Assembly (NCBI RefSeq): GCF_000208745.1
Contig: NC_030859.1
Coordinates: 2,423,601-2,487,600, forward strand
Reading direction: 5' to 3'
From: Theobroma cacao
Lineage: Eukaryota > Streptophyta > Magnoliopsida > Malvales > Malvaceae
Length of the DNA stretch: 64,000 nt
Positions 12,006 through 23,850 of the stretch are shown here, in pieces. The position numbers were made by a program, and so were the translations under genes. Under the pieces are notes generated by a model. The model was not told the DNA's origin. It was given only the letters and a program-made list of their open reading frames with translations, and made no database searches. Positions within the stretch are counted from its first letter, which is position 1, and each line of letters begins with the position of its first letter.

Positions 12006-13343
12006 ATGATGATGTTCAATACAAAGATGGTTATGTATTAAATTTCTTTTTTCGAAGAGGAGACAAAAAAATTGAGATTATTATCAATAATTGTCCATTT
12101 TTTTTTCTTAATAAGAAAAAAAATTGGGAAAGGAATAGAATGAAGCGATTCCGTACACATAAAATTGTCAAATAAATTCCAAAAGATGGAAAATTTGAAA
12201 GGTTCATTTATATTTTTTCTATTTATTTATTTTCGTGTTAACAACTCTTTTCTGTATATTTTGTGAATTGCCAGATATATGCATGCATGTTGCACAAGCC
12301 ATTGACGAACATTAAAGTTTGATAATATCAATATGGAACTAATTTATATATGACGACTTTTGATTTGCTTGTACAGCCCATGTGCACGTTTCAAGTTTGT
12401 TCACTCTTTTTAAATGACTTTTATCTCATCATGTACGATCGTTGATCTAGATCTTTATCTATATCAAAAACATAATAAACTTATTTTTTATTCTTTCAAA
12501 CCCCTAATTTTGGTGCAAGAATACCCTTTTTTTTTTGTCCAATAAATGTGTTTGACTGTACGTACCTAATACTAATAAAAGCTATTCACATTTGAATTAA
12601 TTACAATGGTATCATTTGTGAATAGTCGGGTTATGATATATATTTTTAAATTTTTAAAAATCATATTTATACGAATGTTAATCTGTTGAGTAGAAAGATA
12701 GTGTATTAATTACTGAATTAAATTCTCGAGTGTAAATTGACTATAAATATTGGTTTAGAAATTTGAAATCTTATAGTGACGTCGCGTATATTGTTAACTT
12801 GTTGTTATAGTATTGCAGTATTAAAAAATTATTTGAGATTTTTATTTTATTTTATTTTCCCTTCAAAGTCTTAATTCTAGAAGAAAAATGAGAGATTCAA
12901 TTTCCAAATTGCAGTGCCGTGAAGTACAATACACACAGTTTAATCTTTAATTCTTATCTCTTTGGTTGCTATACCTTCCAAGTCTTGGTTTACTTAGGCT
13001 TCATTGTCTTCACATTCAACAGCAAATACTATTTCAAAATTTTCCTTGTTTCAAGCTAACAAGTAAACTAAATTAATAGAAACAGTTAGAGGAATGACCA
13101 AAAGCAGCAATGGTTTTACTTGGAAAAAGAACTACCAAAGAAAAAGAAATAGTTGTATACTTTACTTTGCAACTTTGTTACTTTGGAATTTTCTCGATTA
13201 TTATATACCTTAATGATGGAATGAAGTCTTAGTCCTTCGGCATATGGTATAAGGGAACCAAGTATTTGCTTTGGGGTGTGACATTTTGAAACTAAATTAT
13301 AAAATTAAAAAGTCAACGAGAAAAAACAATGGATACATCTCTC

Positions 13344-13378
13344 GTGTGTGTGTGTGTGTGTGCATATATATATATATA
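13344..13378. repeat. Compound microsatellite (TG)n-(TA)n
   Basis: About ten TG units are followed by C and about eight AT units. Simple sequence repeat, likely length-variable between individuals. Confidence 0.9.
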
Positions 13379-16300
13379 CACATAATATTTATTTTTATAA
13401 TATTCTCTCGTTATCAATGATGGATTTAAAATTTTACATAAAAAGTGATTAGAAGGTAATCATACAAGATCATGAATTTATATATATAAATTTTTATATA
13501 TAATAATAATAAAAAAAATTGAGCGGAAGCGACTGCTACTTCCGATCACCACTTTAGCTCCGCCTTTGCTTGTTCTTGTACTTAACGATATGGATAATAC
13601 CTAAATTACGAATGTATACAATGTTGATATACACAAATCAATTTGTGAAATTAATATTATATATATGTACAATCGCATATCAATTTTATAATTAAATAAT
13701 TAATAAGCAGTTGGGTTTTTTAAAGAAATAGAAAATGACTCTTGTTAGCATGCAACTAATGATCATTCCATGTTTGAGTAAATATAATAAGTAAGGGTTG
13801 GCTTATTTTGCTCATAAGATAACATAAAACAAGTAAAGAATTTATTGTTGACTTTTTTCTTGGGGAGTTTAATTAATTGATTGTATTATCATCAGCACTT
13901 ACTTCACAAATCGATATATACCATGTGGTCTTAATCACAATAATTTGATTAAGTGAGATTAGGGAGATAACTTGTAGGCATAGTGAAAGAACAAAGCTTA
14001 TTGCTAATCAAGGTAATCAGGCTTAATTAAGCCATTGGCTGGCAAACCAAGACTTTATCTTCCTTTGCTTGCTTGCCACTCCGTGTAGTGTACACCAATA
14101 GAAATTGTGTACTCAAATTGCTCAATTTGCAATTTTATATGAATAGCAATTATTTTTAATTATTTTTTTACATATGAAGGCTAAGTTGCTCAACAAAAAA
14201 TTGAATCTCTCACACGTCTGAATCGGATATATAATCTAAACACCCCAATCTAAAATTTTTAAATTAAATCTTAATTAATTTTAATTATAAGAGTGTCGTA
14301 TCGAAGACATAATTAATTATTAAAATGATATATATAACGTGACAAATATGTCTAAATATATTCTTGAAATTTTGTTACTAAAGAAAACAATAATATAACT
14401 ATTGATTTAAATCATAATTTTTTACATTAATTAATTGTATTTGGTGTAATAATAGGTGGATGCATTAATTCCGTTTCCTCAAAATAAAAAAAAATGTAAT
14501 TTTTTCTTTCTTTAATTAGGTATAGCAACTTTCATATAAGAAGTGATAGATGAGATCTAAATATCTCCAAAAAAAAAAAAAGGTGCTGGCAATGCCATTA
14601 CCCAATTACCCATATCTATATAATCTTTTAAGTTTTTTTATTTATTGTTTTGGCTTGTAACACGTAGAAACAATATTCCCTTTTAGTTGCATTTATTAGA
14701 TAAAATGAAAGAATTAAGTTATATATTAATTCCGTTCTTTTGTAGTTACTAATAATTTAAAGATGCCAATTTTTGACTTAATCTATGATCTATGGGTTCC
14801 AAAAAACAATGTGCATATAGCCATCTTGAATCATATATATTAGCTATATGATGCCATTTCCCACACAAATTTTAATTAATTTTGGACCATTTGGCCACCT
14901 ATTCCATTACTACAAAGGTCATCTTTATTGTGCTTAATTAATGAAGTTAAATCCCAAAAATTACATAAAATTTAAAATAGTTCTCACTAGAACCACCGTT
15001 GTATATTAACATAACGATACAATATTAAAAAAATAATAGACTTAATTGGTAAGTCGTTCATCCTTTACACTTCTCGTTGAAATTAATCGTCAAAAGATTG
15101 AATAATTATCTACCCATAATTCTCCCAACCTCCCCCTTTCCATGAAACTTCCTAATTAGTTAAAATAGACTGCAAGTGATGTGGTCCAATCAACAATTAC
15201 TTAGTGGTTCACAAGAAAGAAAAATTTGCCAGTATTGTTGGGGTCAGAGAAAAGTAGACAAATCCTTGACTTGTTGCGTACAAACTTTCCATACGTTAAA
15301 GACCCAAATTGCCGTGAGTGACTGACAGGATATAAAGGAGAACGACTTGCTTCCCAAAAGTAGTTCTTTGAACTTGATGTTAACACAAAATTTTCAAGTG
15401 TTTTGGTTCGAAATTTCCCTAACAAAGAGACCCCAATGAGCAAGATCTTGAGTTAACTTGTTAAGCCTTTTTTTGGTCAAGTATACAAGTGGATTGATTA
15501 ATGGACCCTTCCCCTGTCATTTTCCATCCTTTATTGACCATTTATTTTTGAAAGAATTTTTAGATTAATTTGTTACTCCATTTTCAAGAATTAAATTTAT
15601 TAATTTTGGATGGCCAAGCCATTCCACCTAATAGTTTAAAGTTCTACCATCTCGTGTTGTAACACTCTAAATTTTATTGTATTCGAATATTTAATTCAAT
15701 AATTGATACATGATTTCATATTTAAAAGCGTAAAAATTTGAATTTCTCATTTCTGAAATAAATTCCTTTTAAAATTCTTTATATAAATAACCATTGACTA
15801 AAAGCAATTAATTAGTTACCAAAGCATATTAATCTATAGTATAATTAGCGAAATTAGACTTTTAGGAACATTCTGAGCAAATTTATTATTATATAGGTTA
15901 CTTATGAATCTAAATATTTTTCTTTAGAGTAGGTGAGTACACCTCTTGTTTGTTTAAGTAGGCTAGCCAAAAATATAACTTAAAAAGTCATCAAAAATTA
16001 ATAATAATAAGAGATAAATAAAGACCGCTATCTAACTAGCTAGCTACATATGTTATTGTGATTACCAATAGAAATTAGCTAGTTAGCTTGTGTTGGCATG
16101 TACTAATTAATATTAATAATCTTATCTACTTAGTATTCAATAACTTAAATATCTTGGGGCATAATAAACAATACCGAAAAAAGTCCCGTAATCACAGTGT
16201 TTAAGTAAATAACTCGATTTAATTAATTAAGGCAAGAGGCCATATAAAGGATCAATTCAAGTCTAACATTTTTATTCAAATTATTCATATATTTTGAATT

Positions 16301-18665
16301 ATGACTCGAGGTATCTGAATATTTAATTAAATGATTTGTACGATCTTTATTTCTCTCTATATATATTAAAAAAAGAGAGTTGGGTGATACCATCCAATTA
16401 AGTACAAAATCTTGGAATTGCATATAGGAAATGTGTAGCATACATAAGAAGAAATCATCAATTGGGAAGTCAAAGGAAAGTTTTAAAGTCAGTAATATGT
16501 TCAACGCATATGCTGACGAGGTTAATGGGCTTTTTTAAATTCCGACTGTGTAAGTTGCGGGGTTTTGTCTATGCATGAGTCTCATGGTTTCTAGACCGGC
16601 AACCGCAGAGATTTTTTATATTAATTATATCCTTTCTCATACCTATGATATTAGGGAGAATACGATTTAAATTACATGATATTTGAACATAAAATTACTT
16701 AAAAATTAAATTGACTATCTGCTAGTTCACCTTTCTTTTTTGGGTGTGAGAAATTTCGGTTAAATAGATTATTTAATTATTTAATCATTCAAATGAAGAT
16801 GAGATTAGTCTTATCTCGGTTTGCGAGTTTGATAATCACATCTTATATAGGATATGAATGTAATTGTTAAGATATATATAAATGTCTAAGTTAATTATTA
16901 CTAGTAGTTTGAATTTAAAATTTGAAAGTTACGTGATTTAAATTTGAAAAATTATTGGGTCAATGATGATTCGACCCTGATGATTACAACAAAGATTATA
17001 AATTTTAAATTAACATCACTCCAAAACCATTCTTTATTGAAATTGATAAATTTACTGAAGAAATCAATCTCTTGATGGTATTATTCACATTTTACACTTC
17101 TTTAATTATTCATTTAATCTATCATCAAATATAAGAGCTTCGGAGTTATGTCTCGTATTATAAAATAAAATCTTATCTAATGGATTTGCATCGAGGAATG
17201 TAAAAGGAATATGTGGAAAACAAGCAATAAATTAATTAAATTTTCTAGGAAAATTGAAAATTCATAGCAAGTGATGTGAGGATAGAAATTTTATAATTTC
17301 TCAAATGCGATTTGTTGCTTCTAGATTACCCAGCCTTTCTTGGAAAAACATATTAACAATAGTCATGCTTAATGTCACATTAGATGACTTCTTGAAGTGG
17401 CTAGAAACACTGCATTAATATAAAATTCAGACAATTTTTTTCCCTATAAGAGGGCATCGTTCTAGAAAATACCCCCTAGGGGGTTCAATTTCAAAAATCT
17501 CAATGCCGTGTAACTTCAGTTCAATACCTACTTCATAAGTCTTTATCCTTATTTGCTAGCCATGGAAGTCATGATTTACTCCCTCGATATTATCTTTTCA
17601 TCATCAAGATTTTTCAAGGTGTAAAGTGGAACACATGTCTGCATTTAACATGATACACAAATACATTTAATAATCGAGTGAGTTTAATTTTAAACCGTGC
17701 TCACGTATATACTTAGAAATTTCGTGGTTGATTGCCTTCCAAGTGAGCTTGAAATATCTATATGACAGTCAACATCCTTTAGTAATTGTACGAACAAAAT
17801 TTCTAGTTTCTTGCTAAGGGAAAGCTGAAGGTGACTGCTCATATTGTTTCCACTGGCAAGCTTACTTTGCTCATAAGATAAACATAAAAATGAAATAATC
17901 AATAGTCATTGACTTTATTGGCGACTTTAATTAAAAACAAGTTGATTAATAAGCTTGAAAGGTTGAATCATTTTCACTATCACCATCATAATTAATTTAC
18001 AATTTCTCATAGAGTTATTAGGGCACATTAAGCAAACCCTAATTCACTCAACATCATTTCTATATATAAAATTATTCTCCTACCAAGTTGTTTGTTTCTC
18101 AGGAAAAAGAAAAAACCCTTTATGAGGTTAAGAGAAATTTTAATTTCAATAAAAATACTTCATTGAAATTGAATTTTCTTATAGCCAGAAGGTCAAGAAA
18201 GGTATTCTTCTTCTAGAATAGAGATTACCCTTTTTTTTTTTTCTTTCTATGCGTAATGGTAAAAATCTAGAGCAAGCAAGAATTGTTTTTGATCTTACTG
18301 GGAATATTGGAAAAGAATGTTCAAAGGTTAAAATTCAAATTTCTATAACAATGTGAAAAGGAAGGGTTTGGTGAGAAGAAATATTTGCTGAATGGTCTCT
18401 ACACGCTAAGATTTTAAGGGTTTTTGTGGGTTGAAATTCTCCTAGTAGTAGACCAAATGTGCCAGCTTCATCTGGATATATTCTCGTCCATGTGCAGCCA
18501 CCAAAGAAATATACAAAAAACTGATTTCACATTTAATTAATCTAGAAATTTAAATGTGTTTGCTGATCAGATTGGTGCCTTGAAAAAAAAAAATTGTGAA
18601 GGAAATATGACTTGATGAAATATTTCTACCCTTTTGTTTTAAATGTGTCTAGGAAGAATTTAGAA

Positions 18666-18820
18666 CACTAAAAAAAAAAAAAACTAGCCATTTTCGACGA
18701 AATGGTTTTCGTCAGAAATAATTTATCAAAAATTCCCGACGAATAGTTGCATTGATCGCTACTGACGGAACTTTATCGAGTTTTTGATGGAATTGTTGTA
18801 GTCAGAAAATAGTCGAAAAA
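18666..18820 (+). mobile_element. Terminus of a CACTA (En/Spm) transposon
   Basis: The segment starts with CACTA (18666-18670) and an A run. Repeated subterminal words in both orientations follow: TTTCGACGAAATGG, TTTCGTCAGAAAT, CCCGACGAATAG and CTGACGGAACTT. A CACTA end with CGACGAAAT/CGTCAGAAAT subterminal repeats is typical of this superfamily. No matching TAGTG end, transposase or 3-bp target duplication could be assigned, so this is probably a single surviving terminus or a very short deletion derivative. Confidence 0.5.
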
Positions 18821-19299
18821 TTTCTTTTTCCTCTTTATTTCTTTCAAAATGCTATCATGATGAACTTGAATTATTCATATTCAAGATTTAATTTTGGAGT
18901 GACTTAAGAAGCTACGTGGACCATTTGACTGATTAAAAGGTAACATAATTTAATGTGAACATAAGAATCTCAAGTTCACAAGAAAAACACTACTTAGCTA
19001 ACTAAACATCCCAATATGAACTTCATAATTTTAGGCAGAAAATCATATAAGATATTAATTACACGTGCATGTTTATCTTTTCCAAAAGGAAAACGTGTAT
19101 ACTTAAATAAATTGTCCAAAAATAAAAATTATTTCTATATCTGATAAACTTAACAAAAAAGTCAAAATCCGAAATAATATTCTTCAAAAAATTTTAAGTT
19201 ATTGTGTTCACCTATCTACAACAAAGAGTATATACACTAAAATGTGTTTTTTTTCCCAATATTTAACATTCGAGCATTTGATTTTATGATAAAATATCA

Positions 19300-19593
19300 T
19301 GACGTTCGAGCAACGAAACTTTCTATAGATGACAATGAAAGTATAACCGATGCAGCAGCCACAATGGAAGTTGTAAACACGGTTGATTTCTTACTTGAGT
19401 AATTAGTGATGTTTGCTATATGAACATTTGATTGAACAATAAATGCATGATTTGAATTCTTACTTCTCTTAAAATTAAAAGAAAAAATAAAGTAGTGACG
19501 TATGAGCAAGGAAACTATGGTAATGAAAGTATAGCCGATGTAGCAGCCGCCGCCGTGGAACCTGTAAACACGGCTGATTTCTTGCCTGTATAA
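19300..19593. repeat. Direct duplication of a ~95-bp block
   Basis: 19300-19402 and 19496-19593 are clearly related: both contain GAGCAA-GAAAC, AATGAAAGTATA-CCGATG-AGCAGCC and GTAAACACGG-TGATTTCTT, and each ends at an in-frame TAA. On the plus strand both could encode a similar C-terminal peptide (NESI-DxAA, then VNTxDFL). I do not recognise the peptide and see no start or splice context, so a duplicated exon relic is only one reading. Confidence 0.5.
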
Positions 19594-20499
19594 TCCTATA
19601 CATATCGTTGTCGATGACCCTGCAGAAGTTTTCTTTGAAATTTTTGATATATACAAAGAGAAAACGTAAGCATGCAAAACTAAACTAGTGGGCAGTGTGG
19701 CAAGTTAGGTTAACAAATACGAAACCTTATTCTCAGTACAATTGTTATTAATAAAAAGGTGAGTTGAATGGGAGAGGGAGACTTAGTATAATTAAAGAAA
19801 TGGTAAACATGGAGAAGTCAAAGGAGAGGGTTTAAAGTCAGTAATGATTTCAACATCAGTGGTAAACATGGACGGTGCTAGTTGCAGTGTTCTTCATATT
19901 GGTGGTGTATTTACTTTGATCATGACAGTTTTGATAGATTATTAGTTTCATAATTAATAGGGTTTTTTGCCATTGATGACAGTTGGTGATTTCATCACAT
20001 ACTTAAGACTATATGACTAGGTAATATTGACTCTCGAAGTTCGAACTTGGTGGGAGCCTGTGAATGTGCTGCTCACAAGTCAAATTCTGGGTCCATTTTC
20101 TTGCCCCATTTGATAGGCAGTTTTAACCTACCAAGCCAGTATCAGGCTCAGTAGCCTAAAAGGAAAGATATATTTTTGAGTTCAAGATGTGACCACGTTC
20201 ATGAGACCAGAACCAACTTTTCTGCAAGCCAAGGGAGAGTTCTGGATGGAGAATAAAAGGACGATTTCAAAAGTTTGGAAAATCTAATCAATCTTTTGAT
20301 GTAATTCTTACCTAATACCCAATGTGTTCACAAATGGCTAACTTACACATTGCTGCTTCCCTTCATCCTTCCTGTCTACTTGACTTTTTCCACTGGTTAT
20401 GAAGAACCAATCAACACCCCTTTTTTCCCTTCTTTTCTATGGTTTCATGCGGGATTTAATAGTTTCTAATGGCCCCAAAACTTGGAGTGCCAAATATTG

Positions 20500-22590
20500 T
20501 GACCTAATAAAGATTTTAAGCAGACCATGAATGGATTCCATGGAATTGTAGCAAATTCAGCTGCACATTTCCAAGGGCTGAATATACAAAAGTTATGTGC
20601 AAGTCTGGTTTTGGTTTCCCACTTCCAAGTTCATCTGGCACCTGTGCTCCTCCCAAAACCAGTGAACAAGAAAGTCCCACAGTCAAAAAGTGGAACACGA
20701 AAAAGGTTGCCTTTGGAGTGTCCTGTTAGGAGTAGACCAGTTTGCTAATATGGCAGATTGTTTAGGCAACCGCCACATTGGATCATTGAATCATTGAATC
20801 TAGTACTACGTCTGTAGTCATAGCAATAACTTTTAACTCTGTTCAACAGTCCCCCCTGCTTTCTTCTGACCTGCAAATGCTTAATCATCTTTGACTTCAT
20901 GGATTATGACATTTGAAAAGAGAAAAGGGAGGGTTTTAGTCGCTTTCCTAATTCTAATGGCGTTTTAGGTTAATTAGGATAGAACTAGGCAATCTTTTTT
21001 CAATCAAGATACTTAACACATTAGCATCCTTCATGCCTAAGGTTTTGGCAAAGAACAACATGATCGAAAATGTGAAGCTTTAGCCTGTTACCAGTTTTCC
21101 TTTGGATGTATCAACATTTAGGCTGAAACTACCAAGCTTTAAGACTAGACTTTATTTAACATAAGATGGCTTTTTCTTTCGCGACTGCTGCTGCAAACGT
21201 AAGCCGCATGTTTAAGGTCCAAGAGCAATAGCTAAACAAGCCTTAATCTCGTCACCAAGGTATACCATCCTCCCTATCTGGTCATGGGGTATGCACGCCT
21301 CTGTACATTAACTCAGAATATGATGTTAAGCAGTAATAGGGATGACGAAGTGATTTTGGTGGAAAGAGGGCATCCTGAAAATTGCTCTGCTACCAAACAG
21401 GGAAAGAACATGTCATTTAGCTAGTTAAAAATGCAATAGTTTCATGATTTCCAGATACTGTTGAGTGCTGCCCCCAACCGCAAACAGTGAAAGACATTCA
21501 TTTTGAATAATTCATGTTAAATTATGCACCAAGGAATTTCAGAGCAGTTTTCATTTTTAAATCGCAACAATCACATCAACACAACAGCAATAAACCCTGA
21601 GATAATCTCCACCGAAAGATTGAAAATCACATATCAGTACAGAAGTAGGCAAAAGCACTCATCATGTAATCTAGAAGGAAAAGTAGGCATCCATTCTGGC
21701 ACTTATGTCACTGCTAGAGCTTCAATTAGTAGCACGCAACCAATGCTCGAAACATATTTACATAAGTGCCAAACCATTTTTTCTCTCTCTTTTAGGATTC
21801 AGCACTAGATTCTGACCTTACCACTCTGATTTCGTACGACTCCTAAGCACTGCTTTGTACTGGTGCCACAATATTCAGATGCACGTGGCATAGGAACTAG
21901 GAGGCCACCAGATCAGCAAAGATAACTAGATAAGAATGTCCACGGTTTTCATCATCCGATGTTCTTTAGATATCATTCATGACTTCACGTTTTTGTCAAG
22001 AAGAAAATCTGAACCAGTAGACAATACTTACATAATTAGCTGCCAAGCATTGAATCAGACATGCCTCATCTACATGTTTGAACCAATTCCCAAACTTATA
22101 CTATCAATCAACATTCAACATCATTGTGATGTGAATAGAATTTGTCCATAACACATTATTAACACAAAATGGTACAAACACACCTGCAACCAACAATCCA
22201 TTACACATGTACTAATCAATCTTATTTCAGATTATCGCACATACTCTTTACAAACAAATACACATGTTCCTATTCCAAGTTCTAACTGGAGAATCTTCAT
22301 TACCGCATCATATAAACATTCGCATCTAAAAATCCTACATTGCTCCCCTAGTAACATAAACAAAGCAGCACTTACAAACATGCCAATCAATTCATAGAAA
22401 TCGGGCAAAATCATTTGCGAAATTCAGATATTCAAATTTCACAGTTCAAGTGGTATGACATGTAGAAAACGAAATTGCTACTTTACATACAGATTTGAAT
22501 ATGCCCACCATATCTTCTTGAACTTCATGTTCTCTCTAATTAAAAGAAAAAAAAAAACCCCGTTTTGTTGATTCTTGATTAAAAGAAACA
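20500..22590. other. Intergenic or 3'-flanking region without a supported gene
   Basis: Mixed-composition DNA with several short open frames on both strands, none with family similarity that I recognise. Part of it may be 3'UTR or downstream flank of the small membrane-protein gene that ends at 22594. No transposon termini were recognised. Confidence 0.4.
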
Positions 22591-22593
22591 GGC

Positions 22594-22933
22594 TCAACTT
22601 TGGGACAAGTTTTCTTGTTCATCATCATTGGATTGGTTTAGTGTACCAAATTTTTGCCTGAAAGAGTCCTGCCTTTGCATCCACATCATATGCCCCTTCA
22701 AACAACATACGAAAAATTCAAAAAAGTTAAAACAAATATAGAAAAGAAAAACCCAAAACCCAGAAATTCAAATGCAATTAAGAAATTAAAAACCTATAAA
22801 AAAGGGCGACTTTGCATTAAAAGATGAATTTTTTTAAGAAATTTACCTGGAGAGCAGCAGCCCAAGCAATGAGGAAAGAAGCAAACCAGAACTTCTTGTC
22901 TTTGAGGAGAGATTTGGCATCAAAATTTGCCAT
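22594..22933 (-). CDS. 62-aa conserved plant single-pass membrane protein, two exons
   Basis: Exon 1 is 22933-22847 (29 codons, MANFDAKSLLKDKKFWF...) and ends CTCCAG|GTAAAT. Exon 2 is 22695-22594, after a TTTGAAG acceptor, and encodes GHMMWMQRQDSFRQKFG and a polar tail ending at TGA. The join is phase 0 and gives 62 residues. Residues ~15-29 (FWFASFLIAWAAALQ) are hydrophobic and form a likely transmembrane or membrane-anchored helix, preceded by a basic KDKK stretch. I recall this as a small conserved plant family without assigned function; that recollection is unverified. It is shorter than usual gene-calling thresholds and is easily missed because of the intron. Confidence 0.75.
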
Positions 22934-23850
22934 GAAATTCTTATCCTAGATGCAACTTTTGCTTTGTTTTAAGGTTTTTGGATCAAAAAGATGAGATTTG
23001 GGGTTTTTGTTGGAGTTGGGCTCTTCTACGGTTTGTTTCCATGCCGTTTGATGCAATCGGCATCTGTTGCTGCCATGTCATCAATAGAATTTTCCTTATT
23101 TTTCTTTCCTTTTTCTTTTGCTGATGGACGTGCGACTGTTAAACTCACTAAATTAAAAAAAAAAAATTAATTATGAATTTTGGGATTATGCTTGTAAATT
23201 GTAATTGGTGTTGATACCAGTAAACAATGGAAAATAAATTTTTAAGCATCTTTTTGTTTATTTTATATCATTTTCATGCCACCCCAAGTAGTTGGGAGAA
23301 GTTATGTTGCAATTGTGACATGTTCTTATTACTTAAAACTCAAAGCTCAAGTCTTTCAATGATGCACTTTTGCTGTGTTCTCATTAATATGATGCCTAGG
23401 TAAACTCTTGTAGGAAACATTGCTTTGTTTAGACTTCTTTTGGTCACAACAGATTCAAAGGGGAGGGGGAAACAAAGATGCTAAACAATCAAACAAGTTA
23501 ACACTCCTCAAAATCATCCTATATTCCACATGATGCAATTCAATTTCTGCTTCCAGATATTCAGGGCTGCTTGAAATATGAACCCATGCCTGCTCATTTT
23601 GAAGAATATTAGATAATATAGACTACATGTTATACTGTCAAAACTGAAAAACAGATGAGCTGCTCGAATACTACTTTCCAGTTCGACTAACAGAGGTAAA
23701 TGAACGGAAACTTATAATGCAGGACTCACTTCTTTTGCCGTCAAGCTAGATAACTATGACGAGCATTACAAGTACCAGGGAGATTCAGTTTTTACATGTG
23801 TAAGAATCAAAGATTACTATGCCGGCTAGAGAGATAACTGAAGAATACTT

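Larger units (their letters stand above)
10100..20500. other. Gene-poor interval
   Basis: About 10 kb with no reading frame or splice-linked exon set that I can support. It is AT-rich, with short homopolymers, a (TG)n(TA)n microsatellite at 13344-13378, small inverted and direct repeats, and a CACTA-type terminus near 18.7 kb (each listed separately). A higher-complexity stretch at 15200-15450 has no recognisable product. Confidence 0.5.

Noticed and set aside
20527..20748. Open frames on both strands with mixed composition
   Set aside because: No domain, splice context or promoter could be linked to them.
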